Part shown: one piece after another, positions 22,788-35,015 of the stretch | How the letters are laid out: each line of letters opens with the position of its first letter | Numbering within the stretch: the stretch's first letter is position 1 | From: Malus domestica | Lineage: Eukaryota; Streptophyta; Magnoliopsida; Rosales; Rosaceae | Assembly (NCBI RefSeq): GCF_042453785.1 | Contig: NC_091665.1 | Location: forward strand, 30,529,001 to 30,593,000 | DNA length: 64,000 nucleotides | Reading direction: 5' to 3' | Program-made: the position numbers and the translations under genes | The notes under the pieces: generated by a model | Told to the model about the DNA's origin: nothing | What the model saw: only the letters and a program-made list of their open reading frames with translations | The model's database searches: none

Positions 22788-22932
22788 GGGCATGCTATTC
22801 ACACACCCTATTTTACTTCTCACATATTTTTTTAATTTTCGGTCGTTAGATCGAATGAATTGAAGAAGATTAAATGACATAAATTAATAAGAGGTGTATG
22901 AAAAGTGAAAATAAGTGTGAATATGACACCCC
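22788..22932. mobile_element. hAT-type MITE, 145-bp copy
   Basis: Same family as 46692 and 52194: left GCTATTCACACACCC, centre TTTTCGGTCGTTAGATCGAAT, right GAATATGACACCCC. The 8-bp TSD TTCTTAAT lies at 22780-22787 and 22933-22940. Terminal mutations make it the older of the three delimited copies. Confidence 0.82.
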
Positions 22933-23064
22933 TTCTTAATTGATGGACTAGTATGTGTAAATAAAATCAATTATAAACTTTTAATAAAAATTAAGACTGA
23001 ACCATAGCTTAGTGCTCCTACTTAGTTTCGTTTAAATTCTTATTTTTATTAATACTTTGTAACC

Positions 23065-23068
<4 letters not shown>

Positions 23069-23101
<33 letters not shown>
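23069..23101. repeat. (TA)n microsatellite
   Basis: Uninterrupted AT/TA run of about 32 bases. Confidence 0.9.
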
Positions 23102-23102
<1 letters not shown>

Positions 23103-23164
23103 CTACTATTATTTTCTTTTTTATTTTTAAAATATATATATTGGTAAAACTTTTAATGAAATAA

Positions 23165-23167
<3 letters not shown>

Positions 23168-23200
<33 letters not shown>
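23168..23200. repeat. (TA)n microsatellite followed by T-run
   Basis: Second TA run about 70 bp from the first, followed by a poly-T run to about 23216. The two runs can pair into a cruciform. Confidence 0.85.
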
Positions 23201-23216
<16 letters not shown>

Positions 23217-23699
23217 GTCAAATCAATAGTTGTTTTCAAATATTTTCTTTTTTGTTCACATAAGCGTGTGCATGCTTATTTGCTTAGTCAGTGAGTAATC
23301 AGTAACTTAAATCCGGCAAAAAATCTGTGATGGGACGCAAATCTTTAATCTTTTGATCAACGATCACGCACATACTCAGAGGGTGCACATGCATCCGACA
23401 ATGACTACCTTCTTTGTTTTTGTTTCCATTTGTTAAGTCATCGCTTCAAATAATGGGCAAATTTAGGAGGTTAAGTTCGTTGTTTTATCATTAGGAAAAG
23501 GATGTGGTATCAACTAACCACTCCACTTGGACTTGGAGGGATTGTGTCACTTCATAACTCTGCAATTTTGGCACCATTTTAGTACATGTTTAGCCATAAT
23601 TAAGTGCATAAACTTTATACACAAAGGTGGTTTGAATGTCATCATTATGTTAAACTAAGCACGAGGCTTTTCGCACTGATCCATTGACTGATTATCGCT
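23217..23699. other. intergenic DNA, no gene recognised
   Basis: Ordinary AT-rich sequence between microsatellites and a MITE; no ORF, no repeat boundary. Confidence 0.4.
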
Positions 23700-23708
23700 T
23701 TAATATAG

Positions 23709-23928
23709 GGACAAGGATTGTCTGTCCTCTCTTTTTTCATGCCCTTCCATGCCCTCCTATTTGTGTGGTCACGGTTAAACCACGTCAATATTTTTTATTA
23801 CTATTTATTTTTGTCTTATTATCTTTATAAAAAAATAATATAAAATGTTAACGTAGCTTAACCGTGATCACACAAAACAGGAGGACATGGAAGGACATGG
23901 AAAAATGGAGGGCAGACAATCCTTGTCC
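23709..23928. mobile_element. Mutator-like MITE
   Basis: A 220-bp element with TIRs GGACAAGGATTGTCTG and CAGACAATCCTTGTCC, extended by inverted words (CCATGCCCTCCT / AGGAGGACATGG; GTGGTCACGGTTAA / TTAACCGTGATCAC). A perfect 9-bp TSD TTAATATAG occurs at 23700-23708 and 23929-23937. No ORF. Confidence 0.85.
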
Positions 23929-24200
23929 TTAATATAGACGGGCTTACTTTGTGTATGTAAAACTTATGAGGACTAGAATTTAGAGAGGTGATTAACAATA
24001 TAGTCAGTAAATATGGTCTAAATAGCAACATTCTAAAACTAATAACATGACTAACATATAATGGGTTGATTACGAGTGAATTATTGCTGAAATATATTTT
24101 CGAATGAAACAAAAAACACGATAAAAAGGCCACTAGAAATTAGGAATATTAAAAAGAGAACGAGAGAGCACGTTAGTTGTTGACTTATTACACTTTGTTC

Positions 24201-24370
24201 TTTTTTTTTTAAAATCGATATTATCTACACTAAAAAGGTTGAGAGGTGAGATAAGCCTTATAATGGGCTTGCCATAAGAATGTGGTTCAAATTCGTCTTC
24301 GGAGAGAATCAAATCTAAAATCTCTCACTTACAAGTGAAGAGGAATAATACAAGACCGTAGTATTAATAC
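24201..24370 (-). mobile_element. tRNA-headed SINE, copy 2
   Basis: On the minus strand: ACGGTCTTGTATTATTCCTC, CACTTGTAAGTGAGAG, box B-like TTTGATTCTC, GGCAAGCCCATTATAAGGC, then TAGTGTAGATAATATCG and an A-run (the T-run at 24201-24210 on the plus strand). The poly-A 3' end supports retroposition. Confidence 0.65.
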
Positions 24371-25223
24371 CTCTCATTGCAATTAAAGATGAATGTTTTT
24401 TATTTTATTTTTTTATACAAATCACAAACTAATACATGCTAAAATGACTTATTAAAATAACAAAACAAAAGAATTTCAGAGAATTGGCAAATATACTTAT
24501 TATTAATTTGTTAACCTGAATCAAACATACTCAAAACTCTTAAACATGACATCTCTAATCCTCATGTGTAAAGAATTTCATTTTTTTAACACGTATAGGT
24601 TACCTAGAACATTGTTTGACTTATTACAGTAAAAGATGAATGTATTTTTTCATGCAAATTACAAACTAATACCTACTGAGATGACTTGTTAAAATCACAA
24701 AAACAAAACTTTTTGGGGAGAATTGGGCAAAAATACTCACTGTTGGTTTAACCTCAATCAAACATACTCCAAACTCTTAAATTTAACCGTACGTACGGTA
24801 TAAAGTGAATTTTTTTTAATGAAATTAACAAATAATGAGTATTTTAGTCAATTTTTTTTTAAATTCTATTAAAACACTACTTAATTCAATTAAGAAGTTA
24901 AGTATTTTTCGATATTTACTCTTCTCCCCACTTACTTTATTACAGCTTGACCTAAAAGTCCAAAATTCTTATGTCCTTTGAAGAATTTTCATTTGTTAAA
25001 AGATATGATGGTAAAATAATGAGCAGCTCGATCCGGGGAAGAATGTGAACAAAATGAATGAGGCGAGGACAGATGTCGTGCCAAGTGGGAGGAACTACAT
25101 GGTACCACAGAGTACTTAATTCATTTATGCGGAAGAACCGGGTTTACACCCTGGACTCAAGCGAGGACTGAGGACCGGAGAGTAAAACAATCATTTGCAA
25201 TGACTAAATCACATCATTAATGC
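24371..25223. other. intergenic DNA with a diverged internal duplication
   Basis: Two stretches, near 24390-24600 and 24625-24790, repeat the same word order (AAAGATGAATGT, CAAATnACAAACTAATAC, AATCAAACATACTC, AAACTCTTAAA), so a segment of about 240 bp was duplicated in tandem long ago. Nothing coding was seen. Confidence 0.5.
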
Positions 25224-25697
25224 TTAGAATAAATTGTAGCAATGACTGTTTAATTTTAACTCGATTGAAATGATAGTTCTCCAACTCATCAAAACGTGCA
25301 GTTATGGTTCATCAACTAAAAATCTATTATCATTGGACTATCAACTTTAATTCAACTGGAGAAATAGTTTTTCAACTTTAACTCAATTGGAGCAATAATC
25401 TCTTAAACTTAACTCAATTGGAGCAATAGTCCTTCCAACATAACTCTTTTTGACAAAATTATGACGAAATTGACGAAAATGATCATAGCTACACGTTTTG
25501 ATGAGTTGAGGGACCTCAAGTGTAGCAATGGTCCTTCTAACATAACTTATTTTGACAAAATTCTAACAAAGTTGACGAAAATGACCATAGCTACATATTT
25601 GGATGAGTTGAGGGACCAACGGTAATAAATTTTTAGTTGGGAGACCATTGCTCTAATTTGATTAAAGTTGAGGGACTATTGCTACAATTTACTCTAA
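25224..25697. mobile_element. inverted-repeat element, probably Mutator-like
   Basis: Ends TTAGAATAAATTGTAGCAAT and ATTGCTACAATTTACTCTAA are inverted repeats about 474 bp apart. Inside, GACGAAAATGANCATAGCTACA and neighbouring words occur twice (about 25465 and 25575), an internal direct duplication. No clean TSD. Confidence 0.55.
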
Positions 25698-25978
25698 TAA
25701 TTAATTTAAGATTAGCGAAGATTATCATATGATAACACATCATTTTCACTCCTTTCTTTTTCATTCAAATATGATAATGACTTAATTAGATGCTAAATCT
25801 AAGGGACTAGAGGACCGTCCGCAACGACAACGTTAATCTAATTTGTGATGATTTTTATTTTGATTATGTCTTTGTCTACTTAATTAGGAAACGTCATGAA
25901 AATACTAGTGTAATTATTTTCAACTACTTTGAAGCATCATTGGAACCAAATTACTTATTAGTACTCCACTTTGATAAT

Positions 25979-26620
25979 TGTTGGAGCAATAGTAGAAAAT
26001 ATGAAAATAATAAAAAAAAATTCAATGAAAGTATTCATAAAGAAATTCACAACATCAATTATATATGAGATTAATATAAACAACTAGAGAGAAAGTTAGA
26101 ATAACTGACAAACTTGGAGATTGAGGCTTGCATAAATGCAATGTCCTAAAGATAGAATTTCGACCCTACTCTTGTGCTTGTAGTTCGATAGGCGTCCATC
26201 TCCCAGGATTCAACAATCTATAATCCGAAGTCAAAGCACTTCAATCTTCGGACTCTGACGAACTTCATATATTCCGTACTCTCAAGACACAACTCGGAAT
26301 TTGACACACGAATCATTTGAGAAACAAAGTGGGAAAACCCTATTTCTCAAGAGTAAAAATTAACTCTAATTTTCTATATCTTAATGCCATGGTTTCATGA
26401 GGTTAAATAAAACCGAAGGCATTGATTGACGAAGAGATGCATACATACATCTTTTAGATGGCACCATTTAAAAGGTCCATACTCAATGTGGCGCTACTTT
26501 GTATAAGATGACACCCACTTAATGACAAATACGGTTTGATACAAACGGTTAAAGTATTTTTCATTCAATTATTGAATTAAATATTATAATTATTAATATT
26601 ATAATATGTAAATTCCAACA
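25979..26620. mobile_element. solo LTR (642 bp)
   Basis: Starts TGTTGGAGC and ends TTCCAACA, with a perfect 5-bp TSD ATAAT on both sides (25974-25978, 26621-26625). No internal region or second LTR adjoins it, so it is what remains after recombination between two LTRs. The superfamily cannot be read from the LTR alone. Confidence 0.82.
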
Positions 26621-26631
26621 ATAATATGGTG

Positions 26632-26996
26632 TTACAAAAGTAAGAATACACAATACAAAATTCTCGAAGAAATGCCTGATAGTGTTAATTATCCTTGTGT
26701 GGTAATACGTGAGTGAAAGATTTGAGCGGTAGAATAAAGTAAAAAAATTAGAAAGAATAGAGAGAGTTAAGAGAGAGATTGAGATGAGAAATCGGAGTGT
26801 CTATTTTTTTCATTTGATATTCTATTTATAAGCTTCGCGTTTTCTCTATTTACATTAATAAGAAACTATAATACTAAGATATTACATATTGATCCCAAGT
26901 GAACAGACACGATTAAAATTATTTACAACAAACAGATTTTCCATATGGTTTTTTGATAATGCAATCAAGGTAGGATGATATCATGGTATTAGACTC
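26632..26996 (+). mobile_element. possible LTR with primer-binding-like site
   Basis: A GA-rich patch, a TATTTATAAGC TATA-like motif and, near 26984, TGGTATTAGACTC resembling the tRNA-Met primer site of copia elements. No partner LTR was found, so this is a low-confidence fossil. Confidence 0.3.
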
Positions 26997-28090
26997 ATGT
27001 TCACCTACCACATGTCTTTCACACAAGAGTTCCACGTGAGCCTCACATGTCTAAGAGATGTGTGTCCTCTCATGCATTTAAGAACAATATCAAGTTATCA
27101 ACTTGGTTCTGCCCGAAGTCTTGCAAATTCTATCATTTTCTGAATTGGAAACAATGTGAAGTTGCTTTACAAAGAAGTCCCCTGCTCAAATAACTTGCTT
27201 ATCACTCAATCTATAATGAGTCTTTATACAGTATAAGACACGAATAATACATTCAATCTACGGTGCTGGATCAGTTCATCAGAAATCATAAAATGTAGAG
27301 TTGTGATTCATGGAATCAATCACTTGTACCTGTTTATAATGCTGCAATCTTGCAGTGATAAAAGAAATCAGTGCCCCAAATTATGCACTCTTACAATTGC
27401 TGCTGTCATACATCGCTATATACGTAGTCATTAATGAAAATTTACTTTACCATCAAGAATCTCGACATCGTTATCAGCAAAGTTCATCTCTCTTTCATTA
27501 CTTTCATCCCAACTCGGCTTATCAAGCAGAAATGGCCATGCCTTCTCTCTGTCCAATGGAGTTTGGAGGCAAAAAGCTGAGCTGTCGTCATGGACTTTAA
27601 CATTGTCTTCAATGAAATGAGTAGGACGTCTTGTATGACTTCTAAGCATCTTTCGTACTTATCATCATGGTAAGTAAGAAGGTGTGAAGATATGTCTTCC
27701 TGTATAGGGAAATTGTAGAGCAAGACGAGTTGATGAATAATGCTCTCTCGAGGAACCACTTAACGGAAGGTAGTTCCATAGTCCAGAGGAAAGAAAGATT
27801 CGGTATTACGAAGATAGTGTGAGAATGTGAAGGTAAAAGAGTCCCACAATGGTAAAAAGAGAAACCTTGCAATGGCTTAATAAGAGGTTGAGTTACTCCT
27901 CATATTGTCAATTGGTTTTATGGTGGAACCTTAGCCTTCTTCCCGGTATCATAGCAAGTTGGCCCACGTGTAAAACTCAACAGCCACAAGTGCTCCACAT
28001 CATCCAACTCGTCTTGTCCACAAGAGTATAGAAACAAAATTGTATCTTAGAAAAATATTATTTCATCCATAACAAGTGACATAAAGTGTA
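26997..28090. other. unresolved, probably old LTR-element debris
   Basis: The minus strand at about 27790-27960 reads like LTR text (GTGGGACTC, AAGCCATTGCAAGG, AACCAATTGACAAT, GGCCAACTTG). Overlapping short frames on both strands have no recognisable protein. Confidence 0.3.
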
Positions 28091-28213
28091 AGAACTTATT
28101 GATCATAATATGTCTAACCCCTTTGAGCAGTGTTCGTCGAGTTTAATATGTGAAAGAACTTATTGATCATAATATGTCTAATCCCTTTGAGCAGTGTTCG
28201 TCGAGTTTAATAT
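28091..28213. repeat. 64-bp tandem duplication
   Basis: AGAACTTATTGATCATAATA and what follows is repeated after 64 bases with one visible mismatch. Confidence 0.85.
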
Positions 28214-28643
28214 GAGGAGAAACTTTGTATGGAACCAAATGATTCTAAATTAGCCTGTCCTCCATTCGGCATCTAAACAGAATCTAAGGTAGACAATGAT
28301 TTCTTATCTAGTAAATGAGGCGGAGGAGGTATATGGTCTGTTGCCCCATATCAACGATCCTATATAGATTTTTTTTGTGAGGCAACTTCTGACATATATA
28401 GAGGAAGTTGTGATTATACTTGGGGCATTCGTAAAATGCTGCGGATTACCGTTTATGTTGCTCTTTTTGAGCGTGACCATAATCTGGTTGTACTCCTATG
28501 TGGTAAATTTAGGGCCATCACTAGATGTCGCTTTGTGTCAGCGTCTTTGGTGGCCTCGGTGCCTGTCTTAGCATGGTTGGCAGCATACCTTCTGGCTTCA
28601 CTGTTTTCCCATGGTATTTGCGGCCAGGCGGGAAACCAAGGAG
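28214..28643. other. unresolved sequence
   Basis: A plus-strand frame at 28436-28735 with hydrophobic stretches runs into the next transposon, so it is not a gene as it stands. Its sequence resembles nothing I know. Confidence 0.3.
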
Positions 28644-29687
28644 CAATGGCGAAGCCAGGAATTCTCGCCGGGGGAGGGGTGAAATTTAAAAAGTTTAGGA
28701 TCCCGAAAAAATGTGAACATTCATTCGAGGTCTAAGTCCAGGATTTGCAAGAAGATTATTTGAACTACCCGTAATATTCATAGGAGAATTTGCACTAACC
28801 GAAATATTCAAAAAAGGATTTGGACTACTCAAAATAGTCGAAGGAGGGTTTGAACAACAATATTATTTGAAGGATGTTTTAGCACCATTTCTCGTTGTAT
28901 CGTCCTATTACTTAACTGTGTAATTAGCAAAGTTTTAAAAGATGCTAAGCTCTAGTCAGACGGTGGACATGACTTTACATTTAGGCGAGGACCTAGGCAA
29001 ATTTGAATAAATTTATTATATATCATATAAATAATTGTCTATTTATTATATAGCATATAATATCCGGAAAAACGTTGATTATAAAACACATAATATATAA
29101 AAATATTGACAAATTTTCTTTATTACTTTGTTGAATTTGATGGTGGAGAAAAAAAAACAAATAATTAATATTTTACAAATTATTTTTAAAGCTTGTATAA
29201 ATTTAAAAGGAATTTTAAGATAAATAACAATGTCAAACAAGTGGCTTAAAAAATATTGGAAGAGTGGTCAAATTAATTGGACAATAATTAAAAAAACAAA
29301 AAAAATTCCAATATAAATAAGCCAAGTTAGGTGGCGCAAATTGATTGGCCAATAGTTAAAAAAAAATTGTAATTTTGAAAGGGCATGTGGGGTGGGATGG
29401 GAGAGAGAGAAAGTCTCTCTCTTCTTCTTCGTTAGAACCAAAACCCCATTTCTAGAAGCTATAAAATGCAGATCTTCGTTCCTCCATTCTTTGGCCTTTT
29501 TTTTTTTGGGAAAAAAAGAGAGCCCGCGATCAGCTTGTGTTGCGATAGAGCAGGGAAACCCAAAAGGCTAGAAAACCAGACGAAATTTCATCACTTCCAA
29601 TGAGACCGGAGGGGCGGAACCTAGGCTTGATTTCCGGCAAGGGGAGGGACGGCCGTCACTCCTCGCCCTCACGTAGCTTCGCCACTG
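28644..29687. mobile_element. non-autonomous hAT-like element, 1.04 kb
   Basis: Ends CAATGGCGAAGCCAGG and GTAGCTTCGCCACTG match as inverted repeats (CAnTGGCGAAGC). Flanking 8-mers CCAAGGAG and CCAAGGAA match at 7 of 8. No transposase frame. The terminus is close to that of the hAT at 60445 (CAGTGGCGGATCC), so both belong to related families. Confidence 0.75.
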
Positions 29688-29829
29688 CCAAGGAAGAAAA
29701 ATGACTTTTCGACTATGTGATAGTCTTGATCACAATATGAGCAATGAAGAGGTGGTTTTCCTCTTTGTGTCTGATGAGCTTGTGTAGGAGGTTCCTTGAT
29801 ATTTGTTACGTTCATTGCATGTGAATTAA

Positions 29830-32800
29830 TTTTCTAATGGTGAACCCTAAAGAATACACTGGTAATGACAACATTGGTGGCGTAGGTAATGATTCTGGAC
29901 TCTCTATTGCACATTCTGGTTCTAATAAAATTAAGGGTGGTTTTTGCTCATTTAACCTAAATAATATTTTACATTGCCCTTTTGCCTCAACTAGCCTTAT
30001 TTCTGCCCATAGGTTCACCCTTCATAACCATTGCTATATTTTAATTTTTTCACATTTTTGTTGTTGTTAAGTACTTTAAGACCCAGAGGACTCTTTTCCG
30101 AGGGAGGTGTGAGAATGGGTTATACGCATTTCCAAATGGCAGTAGATTATCCAATCATCCCTTTTCGGCGTTTTTAGGAGTTCGAGTGTTTGCAAAGCAG
30201 TGGCATGCACGACTTGGTCATTCTACTTCCTCTATAATAAAGTTTTTGATTTCAAATAAACAAGTGTCAATTAGTTGCACCTTTGATGTAAGCTTTTGTC
30301 ATTCATGTCTGTTAGGCAAGAGTACAAAATTGCCTTTCAAGTCTTTAGAGTATGTTTCAAAATTTCCTTTAGAACTTTTGCATTCCGATGTTTGATGTTC
30401 ACCAATTGTTTCCATTGAAGGTTATCATTATTATTTATTATTTGTTGATGATTATTCACGTTATTCTTGGGTTTTATAAATGAAAAATAAGTCAGAGGCT
30501 TTTCAAATTTTCATTAAGTTTAAAACAAAGGTTGAAAACATGTTTAATTGTTCTATTAAAACACTCAAGTGTGATGAATGAGAAGAATATAAGAGTCATG
30601 TTTTTTGCCACTTTCTTGACACACATGGGATATCTCAAAGGTTTTCATGTCCAAAACATCTTGAACAAAATGGCCTCGCAGAGAGAAAACACCACCGTCA
30701 TATTGTTGAAACGGCTATTGTCATGTTGTCTCATGCTCATATGTCTTCGAACTATTGGGTTGATGCTTGTCAAACAGCGACATACATAATAAATAGGTTA
30801 CCAACTCGAGTCATTTCCAATGAGTCATCATACGAAAAATTATTTCAAACAAAACCTAAATATGATTTTTTTTAAAGTGTTTGGATATCGGTGTTTTCCT
30901 TGGCTACGAACATACACACAAAATAAACTTCAAGCAAAGTCAAAACCATGTGTTTTCTTAGGTTATTCACTAGATCACCAAGGATATAAATGTTTGGATT
31001 TATCCACGAGATGAATTGATTTGTCTCGCCATGTCCTATTCGATGAGGACTCTTTTCCTTTCCGGGAAATCACACCTTAGCAAGGAAATGTCCAACCACC
31101 AGGTAATTTATCTAATCCTGATTTGTTGCTTTTTTTTCTTGATATTTATCAACAGACTCCCTCATCCACTCAACCTCATCAATATACTATAGTCCCTACC
31201 TCCAATCCCACCGTGACTAATTTAAATCCTACCTTAGATACTGCTGCGTCACCTTCATCTCCTATTCCCTCACCTTTAAACCCTGCAATACCTGCATCTA
31301 ACCCCAATCATATTTCCCCCTTTCCCTCTAGCCCTAGTGTGCCTTCCCTAACCCTAGGGTCTACCAGTGAGCAAGAATCATTTCAACCAGAAAATAATCA
31401 ACAAAAGGAACCAGTTTGTGCATCTAATCCAGGTCATTCAATGACCACTCGCTCCAAAGCTGGAATCCATAAAAGAAATCCTAAGTATGCATTGCATGTT
31501 GTTACTAATGACAAAGTTGTTGAGCCCATGTATTTCAGTCAAGCAGTTAAGCACCAGGAATGGAGGAATGCTATGGTTCAAGAGTTCAATGCCCTACAAA
31601 GGTGTGGAACGTAGAAACTGGTTCCTTATCAACCCATGATGAATTTGCTTCCCAATAAGTGGATCTACAAGATTAAAAGAAGAGATGATGGTTCGATAGA
31701 ACGCCATAAAGCGTGATTGGTTGCGAATGGGTTTCATCAAAAGCATGTCATTGATTACACCGAAACATTTAGTCCAGAGGTCAAGCACAATACTATTCAT
31801 TTGGTACTAAGTCTTGCAGTCTCTAACAAATGGCCAGTTCGTCAATTGGACATTCAAAATGCCTTTTTACATGGCTACTTGACAGAGGAAGTGTACATGA
31901 AGCAGCCTGTTGGGTTTGTAGACAAATAATATCCTAATCACGTGTGCAAGTTACAGCGGAGTTTGTATGGTTTAAAACAAGCACCGCGAGCATGGTTCCA
32001 ATGTTTTTCACACTTCCTACTTCATTTGGGTTTTCAAGAATCCAAGTGTGACTACTCTTTGTTCGTGTTCAATCAAAGAGGAGTTTATTTGATTTTGTTG
32101 ATATATGTGGACGATATTTTTCTTACAGGCAATAACGCAGTTCAAATGCATCACTTGATAAAGAAGTTGGGGACGCTCTTTTCCATGAAAGATTTATGGC
32201 CTCTTCACTATTTTCTCGGTGTTGAAGTGTCCAATTTCAAGCATCAAATGCATCTTAGTCAGACAAAGTATGCCTTGGATCTCTTGAAACGCACCAAGTT
32301 TGTTGATGCGAAGCCCATTTCCACTCCAGTTCCTACAGGGAAAAAACTAAGCATGTTTGCCGGAGAGCCTCATCTTGATCCACAAACTTACAGAAGTATC
32401 GTTGGCACCTTGCAATACTTGACAATCACGCGTCCTGATCTCTCGTACGCTATGAACCAGGTATGCCAGTTCATGCACGCTCCAAACAATACTCATTGGA
32501 CGGCTGTGAAACGTATCATTTGATATGTGAAGTCCACTTATGATAATGGTCTTCTTTATAAACCTTGTAGCATGCTTCTCAGTGCATTCTCTGATGCCGA
32601 TTATGCGGGAGATCCAGATACACGACATTCAACAGGAGGATTTTGTGTCTATTTGGATTCTAACTTGGTTTCATGGAGTTCCAAGAAGCAGAAAACAGTT
32701 TCTAGATCGAGTACAGAGGCTGAATATAGACAATTGGCCTATACTGCAGCTGAGCTATCATGGTTGAGATCTTTGTTTCGTGATTTGCAAGGTTTATCCA

Positions 32801-33330
32801 CAGATTGGGAATGATAATGTTTCCTCCATTGCCTTGGAATCGAATCTTGTGTTTCATTCACGAACTAAGCATATGGAGGTCGATTACCATTACATAAGGG
32901 AGAAAGTTGTTCGTGGTGAACTTCTGATAAATTTTATATGTTCACAGGACCAAATCGCAGACTTGTTTACAAAAGGTTTGTCTTCATCGAGGTTCAAGCT
33001 TTTGGTGTCCAAGCTTCCAGTTGTTCCTCGTCCTGTCAGCTTGCGGGGGATGTTAGATGAAGTCCTCACTTAGTTAAAGTCAACACCAGTTCAAGTGTTT
33101 GAGTTGTCTTCTAATTCTTATCTTCAAACAATTGGTTAAGTTTATGACCTTTTCATATATTTTGTAGCTGCGTAACTCTCTTATCTGTGTATGTTTGAAT
33201 TTCAAATCTTCCTTGTAAATGGGGTTTTCAAACCCTGAATGTAATCTCTAATGTATTATTATAAATACAAGCAACCCAACGTTAATTGGGTATGCACATT
33301 GGTGAGAAACTTGGCGTTCTGTTATAGCTT
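29830..33330 (+). mobile_element. Ty1/copia retrotransposon remnant, 5' truncated
   Basis: A fossil with domains in copia order: end of protease (about 29850-30000), GAG-pre-integrase (WHARLGHS, near 30200), integrase (30400-31020), a Pro/Ser linker, reverse transcriptase (31717-32520, with YVDD near 32104) and RNase H (32527-33073, [12 protein letters not shown]). A purine tract ends at 33050 and a TG-starting LTR runs from 33051 to about 33330. The 5' LTR, primer site and gag are missing. It is broken in many places and therefore old. Confidence 0.85.
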
Positions 33331-33619
33331 TTCCAACCTTCCATAACTTAGTACAGTATTGTAGTTTCCCTTGGAGTGTTTTGGAAACCAAACATTCCCA
33401 GGTTGATCTGAAGAATGTAAAGTATAGGGATTTGAGACATCAGTGGATGTCTTTGTTGATTTTAGAGTTTGGTTCGCTCATGGTGGCGATGAGGTGTTTG
33501 TTGAGGTTGCAGAAGAATGATATTGCTAGAGTTTTGATGAACGATATAATTGCAAGAATATGTGGAGAGAGTCAATCCTAAAATCAAGGAGAATCAAATA
33601 TACTAATTGATATTGTCTT
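33331..33619. other. unresolved short open stretch
   Basis: A plus-strand frame at 33381-33581 (66 codons) has no family resemblance. It lies between an LTR and an F-box relic and may be gene debris. Confidence 0.3.
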
Positions 33620-34362
33620 CCAATACCCAAGAAGACATTCCACAAGTTTATAGTGACCATTAACTGAATCATATATCCAAACATATAGACACATTTTAGC
33701 CTGTCCGACTTGGATTACTGTTGTAGGTGTCATTCATAGGTGGTTGTGAAAGGAATCTTCTTAAAAATTTTGAATGAACGGATTCCACAAATAAAATCTT
33801 TTTTTTGGCTTAAATGCCAATGCAAACCAGGCTATAAAGGGCGTCTCAATGGGTGTGCTGCAACTTCTACGATGGCCTCTGTTAGAATTCCTATGTTAAA
33901 ATGGGGTTTCACGTGTGGGGGAGTGTTAGAAATCCTCTGTCCCATATCGGCCAGAAGGCTTAAGAACAAGTCCTTTAAATAGAATTGTCCCACTCTAACT
34001 AACACTGAGGCCTTTTGTATTAAAACCTCACACTTGATGGATCGAGCAGGTGGCCAAGTAGGGAAAATATCGGTGTTGTTAGAGTGGGCCCATGGTCATT
34101 CTACCTGAAATTTAAGAGCCTCAAACGAACCGGTGTTGTATAAAGGCAACGCCATGGGAAAATCAAAGGTATGAAATGGATTAAGTAAAATGGTGGGAGA
34201 AGAGCTGGTTTTGATGGAGTGTTGGAGATGAGCTTGGATGAACCGTTGGCTGCGGATGGAAGCATTCCAAGCTTTAAAAACACACATGCATCGAATAAGA
34301 TCCACAGGCTGAAAAAGTAGAGAGATGTTAAAGAGCAACTCCGGTGGGAGGAGGTCTAACAT
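33620..34362 (-). pseudogene. F-box gene relic
   Basis: A broken paralogue of the F-box gene at 35016-36392. The 5' part (34362-34096) still encodes MLDLLPPELLFNISLLFQP, the F-box core DLIRCMCVFKAWNASIRSQRF, and the start of the associated domain. About 150 bases of the next part are replaced by a roughly 300-base foreign stretch (33806-34095), after which gene sequence resumes at 33620-33805 (the equivalents of 35895-36060 in the intact gene). The rest of the C terminus is absent. The foreign stretch carries TGTTAGAAATCCTCTGTCCC, which looks like LTR or TRIM sequence. Confidence 0.75.
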
Positions 34363-35015
34363 TGTACTTGTACTTGACGCAGCAGCAGAGCAAGAATAAA
34401 ATCAAATTGTTTTACTAGGTTTAGGAAACATAAAACCTAAAACAAATCTACTCGTTCCGCAAACAAACATAACTGATTTTCTTAAACCAGGATGATTTGT
34501 ATTGACAGATTATCAAGACTTTATACGGACTAGACTGCTTCGAACCCAAGGCATGGATCTACTGTTCAAGAAAATTAAAATCAATTACATGAAATCATAT
34601 TCACAACTAGAGTCGCATCACAATATTGACTTTCCTATCTAGTACCCATATGTTTGCTGCTAATTGTAGGACTATTGAGCATTTTTGCTACCCAAACTTA
34701 AACACTGCTGGTGTATACTGCTGCTACTTAGTACTATAGTCTAGACTTCTAGTTTTCATTTGTAAGTTAAAGGTCTTAAGTTTGATGTTTGAATCTCGAG
34801 AAAGACGAGTGTAAATAAATCATTGTATACATCTTATCGGCTGCTATGTGTTCCTTCACTAAACCCAAACGAACTTTTCCAACATCAAGTCAAACTCGTG
34901 TTGTTTTCAACTCATGATAGTAAACATGAGTTTCTAAGAAGAAATCAAAGTCCGCAAGGCAATATACATTTAGTTGAATCAAAGTTTGTAACTAACAAAC
35001 TGACTATAACTAATG
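34363..35015. other. flank between F-box relic and F-box gene
   Basis: The 3' region of the intact gene lies at the right end. Nothing else was recognised. Confidence 0.4.

Noticed and set aside
28377-28735. Hydrophobic plus-strand frame, possible membrane protein
   Set aside because: It crosses the border of the hAT element at 28644 and has no recognisable relatives.
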